DNA from: Uloborus plumipes
Taxonomy: Eukaryota > Arthropoda > Arachnida > Araneae > Uloboridae
Assembly (NCBI GenBank): GCA_038373865.1
Contig: JAXGGA010000472.1
Coordinates: 1-64,000 of the forward strand
Reading direction: 5' to 3'
DNA: 64,000 nt
Positions 48,961 through 59,117 of the stretch are shown piece after piece; position 1 is the first letter of the stretch, and each line of letters opens with the position of its first letter. The notes under the pieces were generated by a model, which did not search any database, was not told where the DNA came from, and was given only the letters and a program-made list of their open reading frames with translations. A program made the position numbers and the translations under genes.

Positions 48961-51900
48961 AAAGTGATCTTGATACCGGATTAAAATGTATCGGAATAAA
49001 TTTTGGATGTGTACGCACTGTTCCGTTTTGCTTTCATAGAGTCATTTTGCTTTGAGTATATTTCATAAACTGCATTTGCCACTTTATAATTAAGGAAGGA
49101 ACAACGAAAAGGAGTCCATTTCTTTTATATACCAACTTTTCTGTTTTTATGTTTCTCAATTCTTTAGTAAAAATTAATTTTTTGGTCTTAGAAAACGATA
49201 CTTTCACTATGCATTTGTAGTAATGAGCATACTAAGTTTGAGAAATAAGAGGAATGGACCCTGAATTAGAACACTGAATTCTGCTTGTTTATTGAAAACA
49301 GATATAAATTTTAATTTACGTATTTAAATAGTCAAGAAGTACAACAATCTAAGAGGTAATTAAGGAGATCATTTAAATAATATTGATGTAACTACAACTG
49401 AAAACATTACACAAGGAGTGGAGAAACTTCGAGATTTATTTCCATTCACTTCACAATTCAATAAAATAATAAAACAAGTTGAGAAAAAACTCATGCTGGG
49501 TGTAAGGTCTCAATTTTCAGATCAAATCATCAGAAACCGATATCCTATCTTTGGGCCCAATTTTCTTTGACCACAGTTAATTGATGTTTACCAACAACTT
49601 TTAAGCCAGTATAACGAGCCAGCACACTCTTTATTGGAACTGTTGACCAATACATGGCAGTAAAACGAGCTAACTAGCTTATAATAAATAGGATTACAGC
49701 TAGCTTACTAGATGCTTCATAAGCTTCATTGAGCTATTGTTTAATGTTTGATAGAACATAAACACGCATTCCAATAAATATAATTAAGAGTGGTTGTAAT
49801 GAAACAGCTGATAGAAGTAAGATTTTACTCTTATAGAAAGCTTAAGTGAATGGCCAAAAATAGCTGTAATCTGCACTGCTCAATAGAAACACTAGCCTAG
49901 CTCAAACAACTACGGACAACTGTGTTTTTCTTTTGCAGAGAAGGGTTTTAACCGATCAGCTGTTACTTCAATTATTTTCATTGGTTCCTTACAAAATTGG
50001 TGTCCCATTGTTGGTAATTTTACTGTAAACATAAATATTTTGATTTTTTAAACGTAGAATTAACGAAGAAAGGGCGAAAAGCTCTCCTTTTAAAAATAGT
50101 TCATGCCATACAAATGCGCAGCAGCAAAACGCTGTTTTTACCAGTCACTTTCTCTGTCGAAAGTTGGACTGTTAAGCTTGCAAATCGTAACGTAATTGTG
50201 GTCAGAAATTCTTTAAGGAGGACAGCTTAAATGTAACCCTGAAGGGTCTGCTCTGAACTATGGATTCCTTCCAGTAGCGTGCAGAGATTTGTTTACTAGA
50301 CAGTAGATTCCGTCTTAGGGATGATATTTTTAATGCTTGGAACTCAAATTAAATATTTTTATACAGTCCTTTTAAAAATGTAAGCATTCTTATTAAAGCT
50401 AAACAAAGGAAAATACTTAGTTTGTAATCTTAAATGCCCTAACTAAATGTAGTGTCAATCATTTATGTTCTACTTATAGTTTGTTGTTTATCACAATGGA
50501 ACGAACTGCAGCTACCGTTTACTTTCACGTACAAAATTTTCATATATATAAAATGGGTTCTAACCCCAAACTGCTTTTGAAACTTTCATTTATTTTCAGA
50601 AGAAGACATTTAAAACATTTCATATTTATTTATGTATTCATACTTTTCCCATAGTACGTGGTACTATTTTACTCAATTATACCTGCTATTTAAACTAACG
50701 AAAAAGGTAAAATAAAATTCAGCTTCAATCTTAAGGAGCAGATGTGTTAAAATTTTAAATTGAGCAAAACAAAGCACATCGTTAGGCAGTAGTTTTTTTC
50801 ACATCATTTGACTTAATTAGTAGTTGTTTCTTTTGTTTAGTTGTAAAGTATTTTTGCTTTTGCAACGTAATACAGTTAACTATTTTTTTTTTTTTTAACT
50901 CAAGTTCTGATAACCCATTCTTCTGTTTTTAAAGATTTATAACAGGTCTTTCCGAAAGAAGTAATTGTTTCCTTCTAATTATTGTATTACTCTTAACTTT
51001 AATTGTTTTTTGTATGTCCTATTATCATCAATCAATTAAGACAAACTTGCAATCAATCATTTGAATAACAACTTGAAACTCCAACTAATAAAAACTGCAA
51101 TATAAATTACTTAAGGTCCTTGCAGTTCGTTTAGTTTCAAGAACTAATTGTAGGGGTCTTAAAATCAGGGGATTGTTTAAAAAATTCAAGTCAAAAAATA
51201 TTGTTTGTAATGAACTCGAAAATATATGATCAAAATAACATTTATTAAATCGACAAAATAATGACATTTTTGCTTTGAGAAAGGCAACGAAAACACTATT
51301 AAAGTATATTTTGTTTTAGTCTCGAGTTCAAAGTTTCTTTTTTTTTTTTATTTGAAAAGCCTTTCAATACTCTCGTTTTTTATCATTTAACAATATTTCT
51401 AAAAGATATTTTAGAAAATTGAAACATAACAAGGGCCAAAATGTTCCAAGCGTTAATTTGATTGAGATATAACTGGGATGGATTTTAACTGTAATACATC
51501 TCATTCGCAATATTTTTTTATTTGAAAGTGTACTTATTTTTAAGTATATTTCTCAGGAAAAATCAATATCAACTTTTTCCAGTTTATTTAAAACTTTTAG
51601 CAAGGTTAACATATAAAAGCTTTATTTCTTCTTTTTTTTGCGATTTCATTTTGATTATTTCTGATACTTTCCGCCATTTATGACAGCTATCAAATCAAGA
51701 AAAACTAAATTTCTGATTTGGATAAAAATCTTTAAAATTTTAAAACAATTTTAAAAATGAGAAGAATATATTTTAAACGCAAATCACGTTTTAATGTTCA
51801 CGTTGTTCCTAAAATATTGCTACAATTGAAAAAATTACAGTAATCGATAAGATTTAATTAAGAAATAAGAGCCGGTACGAATTCATTTCAGCAAAATGTA

Positions 51901-52094
51901 ATTCCCCAACTTCAGAAAATAAATTTGTAAAAACAGAAAACAAAAATTAAATTAGCTAATTTAATCAGTATTATCCTTTCAGCTTACCTTTATACCCCAA
52001 AAAATAGCGGTACATTAATAAAAGTGCTTAAACTTCGTGTTTGTGAAAATTGAGCAACTAAATTCAGTTGAGGTTGGGAATCTCAAAAGCTGTA
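48961..52094. other. AT-rich DNA, no gene seen
   Basis: No supported gene, tandem array or inverted-repeat element was recognised. Confidence 0.55.
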
Positions 52095-52467
52095 CACTGT
52101 AAAAATGAACTGTTGCTTTTAGAGTATTATACTGGCAGCCGAGGTTCCAATTTAAAACTCTAAAATGCACAGTAATAAACTGTAAAATACAGTAATAAAC
52201 AATTTATTGCCGTAAAATTTAGCTGTATCATACTGTAAAAACAACAGTTTAATACTGGAAGCAGAGGTTCCAGCTTAAAACTGTAAAATTCACCGTAATA
52301 AACTATAAAATTAGCAATTTTACAGTTCATCAATTGCTATTTTACAGTTTAGTACTGTAAAATTGGCAATTTTACAGTTTATTACTGTATAATTATCCAT
52401 TTTTACAGTTTATTACTATAAAATTAGCTATATTAGACTGTAAGAACAAGATTCATGTTTTACAGTG
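52095..52467 (+). mobile_element. ACTGTAAAA-type MITE, copy 3 (best ends)
   Basis: TA at 52093-52094 and 52468-52469 bounds a 373-bp element. The left end is CACTGTAAAAATGAACTGTTG and the right end ACAAGATTCATGTTTTACAGTG, inverted repeats that extend about 35 bp. TTTACAGTTTATTACTGTAAA palindromic words fill the interior. This copy gives the cleanest definition of the family: CACTGTAAAA termini with a TA target. Confidence 0.85.
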
Positions 52468-52469
52468 TA

Positions 52470-53236
52470 CTTACAGTGTACAGTATAAATAATGCATTCA
52501 TCGTGTCAGTGTCAATTACATTGCAACAGATTCCAAGAAAAACATTTATTTATCTCTCTCTAAAGAGTTTTTAAAATAGGTTTGAGTATATAATGATTTG
52601 GAAGAATAAAAGGTGTGCTTTTTATTTGGGGGGGGGGGACAAAAAAAGAATAAAAGAAGAAGGAAACATGAAAACTATTATTACGTTTATTTTATTGGTA
52701 TATGTGCTTGAATAACACGTGACACAAAAGAATCACTATTTGCCGGGCACGATCGAATGTTTTAAGCTTCTTTAATTTTATAAATCTACTGATGATACTT
52801 TGGAGCATGTGTTATAACGCCATGGTTTCACTCATGCAGTGTGTCATAGGTACTCATTACGTCCACTAAATACATTTTCAGTTGAAAAAATGAAGCATTC
52901 TCTTGTGGCCTTTCTGATCACTTTCCTATCCAGTTTAGGGTTCGTATGCAGTTATCACTAACTACTACAGATTTACCTCCATTGAAAGTTTATTGCATTA
53001 TTTCAGGGACAACTTGCAGCAAATGGTAATGCATTTTAAATTGCTCAAAACATATTTTTGTTCATATTCGCCGTTCAATAAAAAAAAAAAGTCCTTTAGA
53101 CACCCGAAAAGTCAACTAAAAACTTCTGATTGGTTGAAAAAAAGACAAAAAAGTCAAACGTCGAACCGTCGTGGCGGTTTGAGTGCCTGACGGGCGCTCG
53201 AATTAACTAGTGAATATGTTCGTATGAGTTCAAAAC
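52470..53236. other. AT-rich DNA, no gene seen
   Basis: A G run (about 52629-52638) and short unassigned frames only. Confidence 0.5.
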
Positions 53237-53240
53237 TTAA

Positions 53241-54610
53241 GAGCAAGAATCTGAGAAACTGTCACGCCTAGCATTATGAGGTGATTCATGACCTCTCAGA
53301 TTTTCTCCCAAAAATTACCAAATGTTTATTATCTTATTGAAAGACCAAATCCAGAATGTTTTGCTCTAAAGTTGAGTTGTTTAGTTTTTATGGATCCCCT
53401 AAAGTTGAAGGTGCGGCATCAAAAATTAAGCGGATTTTCAAGACATGGAAATTGCTGTGAGCCAAAACTCTTACCAGGAACTGTTAAACTGCAATTTTCT
53501 TTTTGTATATGGAATATAGAAGGTTGAAACTTTACAAAATGAATGTTAAATTTGTGGTAAGTTGTTGCCGTAAGGTCAGTGAAGGCCCTCAAAACAGGGC
53601 GTTTTTGACGTTTTTTAGCGTTTTTGAGGTCCAAAAACAGCTTGTACATTTCAGTTGGCACGGCAAAAATAGTGTCGTTTGAAAGACCAGTGTAAGCACT
53701 TTAAAATAATGTATAAATAACCGAGGAAAGTTCAACGTGCTTTTAGTTGCATAAGGCCGAAATATGAAAAATGTCATGTTTTACCGATATTCAAACGGTC
53801 ATAACTTCCTCTGCCAACAACATATTGAAATATTTTTTTTGCCAATGTCATGCTCTATTCTTTGTCTTAACAGAACAGTTGAGTCCTTTGAGGCGAAATG
53901 CGAAATTTTTTTTTACAAAAAATGCATAGAAAAAAATAAATTTTTTGTAAAAATTTTTTTCACATTTCGCCTCAAAGGACTCAGCTGTTCTGTTAAGACA
54001 AAGAATAGAGTATGACATTGGCGAAAAAAATATTTCAATATGTTGTTGGCAGAGGAAGTTATGACCGTTTGAATATCGGTAAAATATAACATTTTTCATA
54101 TTTCGGCCTTACGCAACTAAAAGCACGTTGAACTTTCCTCTGTTATTTATACATTGTTTTAAAGTGCTTACACTGGTCTTTCAAATGACACTACTTTTGC
54201 CGTGCCAACTGAAATGTACAAGCTGTTTTTGGACCTCAAAAACGCTACAAAACGTCAAAAATGCCCTGTTTTGAGGGCCTTCACTGACCTTACGGCAACA
54301 ACTTAGCACAAATTTAACATTCATTTTGTAAAGTTTCAATCTTCTATATTCTATATACAAAAAGAAAATTGGAGTTAAACAGTTCCTGGTAAGAGTTTTG
54401 GCTCACAGCAATTTTCATGTCTTGAAAATCCGCTTAATTTTTGATGCCGCACCTTCAACTTTAGGGGTCCATAAAAACTAAACTACTCAACTTTAGAGCA
54501 AAACATTCTTTATTTGGTCTTTCAATAAGATAACAAACATTTGGTAATTTTTTTGAAAAAATCTGAGTGGTCATGAATCACAAGCGTGACACTCTCTCAG
54601 ATTCTTGCTC
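53241..54610 (+). mobile_element. TTAA-flanked palindromic (foldback) element, copy 1, 1370 bp
   Basis: TTAA lies outside both ends (53237-53240 and 54611-54614), and the ends are GAGCAAGAATCTGAG and its inverse. The two halves are reverse complements along nearly the whole length, meeting near 53925 around a very short A/T-rich loop. The left arm carries about 12 extra bases (TAGCATTATGAG, near 53270) absent from the right arm. Matching frames on opposite strands (53764-54015 and 53848-54099) simply reflect the palindrome. No transposase is present. The TTAA target suggests mobilisation by a piggyBac-like (or other TTAA-specific) transposase, although the termini are not the usual CCC. Confidence 0.92.
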
Positions 54611-54614
54611 TTAA

Positions 54615-54822
54615 GTAAAATATTTTTTGCTCAAGTATCGAACGAGTGCTGTTTTATATGAACAATATTGGAAGATGTTCAATAAAGAACATAGCGTTTT
54701 AAAAGATTAAATAATTGTCACTGCTGTTCATAAACGTATTTCTCATTTCACAATGAAAATATCATAGGATTTGCAAGCAGATTATGATTAATTTTAATAT
54801 TTTAAATGATCAAACTTAATAT
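54615..54822. other. AT-rich spacer
   Basis: Short AT-rich DNA between the foldback copy and the duplicated region. Nothing recognised. Confidence 0.5.
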
Positions 54823-55155
54823 TATGTTACATTTCGAATCGTTTTTGTAAAATTATTTATACTAAAAAGTTGCTATAAATTTATACAGAATCATATTTGT
54901 CATTAAAAGAAGATAAACTGTAATTGATTGACAATATCTAGTAGAAGCCCATTTCTATAACAATCTTTTCCAAAAATAAATTGTTTGTTTCCAGTTTTAT
55001 TGACCTTAATCTCATCGAATCTGCTCGAAGATTTATTCCTCCTCAAAATAAAAATATCTGGCATCTGCAATCATTCGAAAATTGAAAAATCCTGCCTTGC
55101 GCTCGGTTCTCAAACTAAATTCAAACAGGATTACAAGTTAACAATATTCAAAACT

Positions 55156-55455
55156 CTCTAGCATAGTTTAAGTTCATTTTTCAGAAAATCTGCTGGAAAA
55201 TAAAGCGAAGAAAAGATTGTAGCACAAAGCTATTCCATCAGCGAAGCGGGAGCATTTTCTTTCACATCAACTGTTACCATTTATAATGACGCACTTTAAA
55301 GAAGCTCATTAAAGATTATCTCGATCTAGGAATTTCGAAAATTTAAATATACGTTTATGATATTTTGATGTTTCAAGATATTTTCATGATCGCGTAAGCA
55401 CAAGGATTGAATAAGCGTCTTTTTAGTCTCGAACTTTAGAAAAATGGTTTGTCGG
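55156..55455. repeat. Direct duplication, unit A
   Basis: This segment (starting CTCTAGCATAGTTTAAGTTC) is repeated in the same orientation at 55773-56068. Shared blocks include CATCAACTGTTAC, ATTTATAATGACGCAC and TTTAGAAAAAT. Divergence is moderate, with small indels. Weaker similarity extends upstream (AAGAAGATAAACTG near 54908 against AAGAAGAAAAACTG near 55660), so the original unit may have been longer. Non-coding. Confidence 0.75.
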
Positions 55456-55772
55456 AATGGGGAGCCTCGTTGATTTCATACTGCAGAATCTACCGGAAAA
55501 TATTTTGTGCTGATAATATCTGATGATAAGGTTTGTATAGTATTGAACTTGATTTTGTTCTAGTATTTGATTGAAATGATCAAAAGAGTATTGAATACAT
55601 TATGTTACGAAGTAAATTTTACAACATGTCAATACAAAAATGTTAGGAGATAACTTTAAGAAGAAAAACTGAAATTACATTGTACCAGATATTGCAAAAC
55701 ATAGCGTACATTATACGAGAATAAAATGAGCGCAATATTTTGCTTACATTCTCAGATTTTACACTTTTGCAT

Positions 55773-56068
55773 CTCTAGTATAGTTTAAATTCGTTTTCCT
55801 GAAAATGGTATTTAAAGCAAAGCAGATAAAAGAAATTAGCACAAAACTATTCCACCAACAAAGGGGGAACATTTTCTTTCGCATCAACTGTTACTATTTA
55901 TAATGACGCACGTTAAAGAAGCTCATCAAAGATTATTTCTCTCTAGAAATTTCTAAAGTTAAATAACCATTTATGATATTTTTATTCTTCGTGATATTTT
56001 TATGATAAAATAAGATCAAAGATAGAATAAGAGTCTTTGTAGTCTCAAATTTTAGAAAAATAGTTTTC
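55773..56068. repeat. Direct duplication, unit B
   Basis: Second copy of 55156-55455 (starting CTCTAGTATAGTTTAAATTC). It is separated from unit A by about 317 bp, so this is an old local duplication and not a fresh tandem repeat. Confidence 0.75.
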
Positions 56069-56261
56069 GATGTTGCCACGGAAGACGGCTAACTAAAAGT
56101 TAAAAACACATTACGAAACCTAACAGATCTAAAACAAATTTCTTCTTCACGTTGTCTTAGTGCAATTTTATAGCAGCTCCTACAGTTTTTAAATGACTGA
56201 TCTGATAACATTAGTTTTGAAAAGTATGTTGTTCTGTATTTTTCTTCAAATAATACGTATA

Positions 56262-57907
56262 GGGTCAGGAGGGGAAAATGGGTCACGTTTATTAGAAAAG
56301 TCTTTAAAAAATGTACAAATGATATTTTCTTTCTGCGTTGCCATTTTTGTGCATTATTGACACCAGGCAACATTTTATATTCAAAAGAAGGTGTAAATTA
56401 TACTTTAAAGTTACAGATACTAGCGATTAAGTGTTTTCTTAAAAGAAGCTTGACGGTGTTTATCATAAAAACTTTTGATTTATAGAAAATTACATGAAAA
56501 TACACATTTAGTTTTTAACCTACTGCATAGAGCACACTTTCAGGAATAACTTCCAAAAATGGTGAAGAAAAAACAGCAAAACTGAATTTTTTATATTATT
56601 AAAACAAGCGTGGGGCAAAAAGGGTCATTTTTCGTCTTAAGTTAGGCTTATCATATACTAAAGAGAAAATCATATTTTTTGCAAATTAACTCATGTTTTG
56701 GTGCAATGTATGTACATAGTAATGTAGAACAAATAATATATTGCTTGGTCATTCTTTTGATACACAAATATATAAACTTAGAGTGCAAAATAATTAAATT
56801 AAATCAAAAATCCAAAACAAAGAGCACAGCTTTTGCTCGATGAACTTCTTTCAGGAAATGTTGTTAGGGAGTGAAGCAAAAGTGGCTTATTTTCCCCTAA
56901 AGAGTGACGAATGGGCAACCAAATCATAGAAAAACATTCTGCAGAGCTGAATTCAAATAATGCAGTTAAAGGAACGGCATCAACATCTAAGACCTCAACA
57001 GCAAGTGAGGCTGTTTCTTCGATATTAGAACAAGAGAGTCAAGCATGTATTTCATTTTTACGCATATTAAAACTTCTATTATAAGCACATTCTCACCAAC
57101 ACCAACAACCAAAAGTAAAGAAGAAAAGTTACCAAAAGAGAAAACTACACACATGCAGAAAGAAACTTGTAAAATTTCAACAAGCTTGACAATATTGAAA
57201 AGATTACAACCTAAAAAAGTCTAAAGAGATAAAAAATTAATTAAACTGACACAGCACTGAATAAATAATAAATAAACCTTTTCTTAAAAAGAAATTCATT
57301 ATTGAATCGAGGTGCATTGATAGCAACCTTCAAAAGTTGGAAAGTGAACAAGTTACGTCTTTTGAGGGAAATGTCAAAAAGGTACATTTTCATGTCATCA
57401 TTCTTCACCACAATGTGGAATAACGTGCAATGAAACTTAAAAATACAGTGAAAGCTTTTTGTTCTCGGATAGAGATGATGTTTGGAAGGATGATGCATCG
57501 TAAACAGTGCTAGACATTCCTGCTCTGAAATGAATCAAGAGGACAATAATGCTTTCTAGAAATGTTTATATACTAATTGTTTTCTCATTAATGAACAAAA
57601 GTATCAAACTACTATTCAATAACTCGTGAAATCAAATCCTTTAAAGCATGACTCATTTTACCCCACTAGTGACCAATTTTACCCAACGCTATGGGATAAA
57701 ATGAGTCATTGACAACACATTTTCAAATTTATTTATCATAGTAATAAATATTTTGCTTTTTCCGAGATATTTCACTTTAAATGTCATGACGAAGAGTCAT
57801 TTGCATACCCTGAGCAGTTTATTCACTGGTTGAATCAATATATTTTCTGTTGTCAAAGTCTGATTGTAAAATTGCTCTTTTTTGACCCATTTTACCCCAC
57901 CTGACAA
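56262..57907. mobile_element. 1.65-kb inverted-repeat element with GGGGTAAAATGGGTCA-type ends
   Basis: The left end reads GTCAGGAGGGGAAAATGGGTCA (56264-56285) and the complement of the right end reads GTCAGGTGGGGTAAAATGGGTCA (about 57883-57905). TA occurs just outside each (56260-56261 and 57908-57909). Related words recur inside (GGGGCAAAAAGGGTCA near 56612; ACTCATTTTACCCCAC and GGGATAAAATGAGTCA near 57650-57705). A Ser/Thr- and Lys-rich forward stretch at about 56910-57215 may be a decayed protein tail but is unassigned. The architecture parallels the element at 38105. Confidence 0.65.
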
Positions 57908-57909
57908 TA

Positions 57910-58132
57910 TTTATTTAACGAATTAGACTTATTAATTAACTTATACATCTACGTGGGGAAAGCTGCCAGTCTCAAGCAATTAACCCCATTCTCATTATTT
58001 CAATACTATTCAACTTTTATCATGAGACATAATCATGACTGTGGCTATATGTGCTCATTCACTTGCCCTGATATTTAACACTTAAAACGCGCTGGCAATA
58101 GATTATCCTAAAATAGAAAAGCTAGAACTCTA
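57910..58132. other. AT-rich spacer
   Basis: Short spacer between two elements, with no feature recognised. Confidence 0.5.
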
Positions 58133-58255
58133 CGAGGTGTATTCAAGTTCTAAGGCCTGCGATTTTTTTTCTCCAGACTGGAAAACCTAGAAACATGTGC
58201 ATTGTTTTAAAATGAGCGCGCGTTCTTTGTCAAAATATCACAGAGATTGCAACAC

Positions 58256-58389
58256 TATGCGGCAGTTTAATGAAGGCAGAAACATCGTGTGAAAACAAAA
58301 CGAAACAACCTCAGGCTCGCACAAGCCGGTCTGACGACATGATCGAAAAAGTGGAGAGAATTGTTTTGGGGGATCGCCGACTGACTGTC
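58256..58389 (+). pseudogene. Mariner transposase fragment, second helix-turn-helix region
   Basis: The forward strand begins RQFNEGR, then after a one-base shift reads SCENKTKQPQARTSRSDD and continues MIEKVERIVLGDRRLTV. The SRSDDMIEKV and DRRLTV patterns are typical of the linker and second helix-turn-helix of mariner transposases. The reading breaks off at 58389, where the reverse-strand piece begins. No catalytic residues are present. Confidence 0.7.
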
Positions 58390-58390
58390 A

Positions 58391-58537
58391 CACCCACGAA
58401 CGCATTTTCGACACATCCATAATTCCATCATCTAATGTCTCATTCAACTGTCGATGAATTTCAAATGGTGTCACACCACGCAAATTCAGAAAACGAATGA
58501 TTGCAGGCTGTTCAAGTAAGGAAGCGTCGCCATTTTA
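58391..58537 (-). pseudogene. Mariner transposase fragment, first helix-turn-helix region, inverted
   Basis: Read on the reverse strand the frame gives GDASLLEQPAIIRFLNLRG, then VTPFEIHRQLNETLDD and GIMDVSKMRSWV, followed by a stop. This is the expected N-terminal piece preceding the forward-strand fragment at 58256, so the two halves of one domain now point toward each other. Confidence 0.7.
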
Positions 58538-58840
58538 AGTCTCGAAAACAGTTCTCATTCTCACGATTGGGGTTTAAATTCCATCTGTCGCATAGTGTTG
58601 CAATCTCTGTGATATTTTGACAAAGAACGCGCTCATTTTAAAGCAATGCATATGTTTTTAGATCTTTCCAGTCTGAAGGAAAAAAAATCGGAGGCCTTAG
58701 AACTTGAATGCACCTTGTATTTAAAAAACCTAGCTAGATTTACTTGTTTATCTTTTTCCTCACAAAAAAGTCCCTTCATCAAAATTTCGTTACTTAACTG
58801 GTGCCGCCGATTTAATCTCTTTTTGTCATTAAATGCTGAT

Positions 58841-59113
58841 TGGGTCGATGTTACTCGATCAGTTGCAGCATTGAGCTCATGACAGAGGGTTCGATACTAG
58901 TGTACGCTAACTCTGAAGTAGTCACAAAGTCTCTATTATTCCTATTGTAAATTAGTAGCTTTGGGCTTCTGTATCAGGGGGCGGTTTGGCCTTTGGTCTG
59001 GATCAAAAGCATAGAAATGTGGCATATGGCATTTCCATCTATGGTGTGTTGTCCGAGCACAGTCGGCCTTCACCCATACGGTTCTCGTCAAACGTAAGCC
59101 TCACCCATCTGTG
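58841..59113 (+). repeat. tRNA-derived SINE-like segment
   Basis: TTACTCGATCAGTTGCAGCA (from 58851) is A-box-like and GGTTCGATAC (58888-58897) is a good B box, at tRNA-like spacing with CTCATGA between them in anticodon-loop position. A GC-richer body follows (GGGGGCGGTTTGGCCTTTGG near 58978). The TTAA of the second foldback copy at 59114 cuts off the recognisable sequence, so that element may have inserted into or beside this SINE. Confidence 0.45.
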
Positions 59114-59117
59114 TTAA

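Larger units (their letters stand above)
58133..58717. mobile_element. Mariner-derived 585-bp element with ~130-bp inverted repeats
   Basis: TA at 58131-58132 and 58718-58719 bounds inverted arms that start CGAGGTGTATTCAAGTTCTA and continue for about 130 bp, through GCGTTCTTTGTCAAAATATC, to GCAACACTATGCG near 58260 and its inverse near 58590. The middle holds two pieces of a mariner-type transposase on opposite strands (58256-58389 forward, 58391-58537 reverse). It is non-autonomous; the arrangement indicates a rearranged deletion derivative. Confidence 0.85.

Noticed and set aside
53288..54099. Several similar 62-83-codon frames in and around the foldback copies, repeated at 59295-60264
   Set aside because: All fall within the palindromic element and mirror each other. 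They lack gene context and differ by frame-neutral noise.
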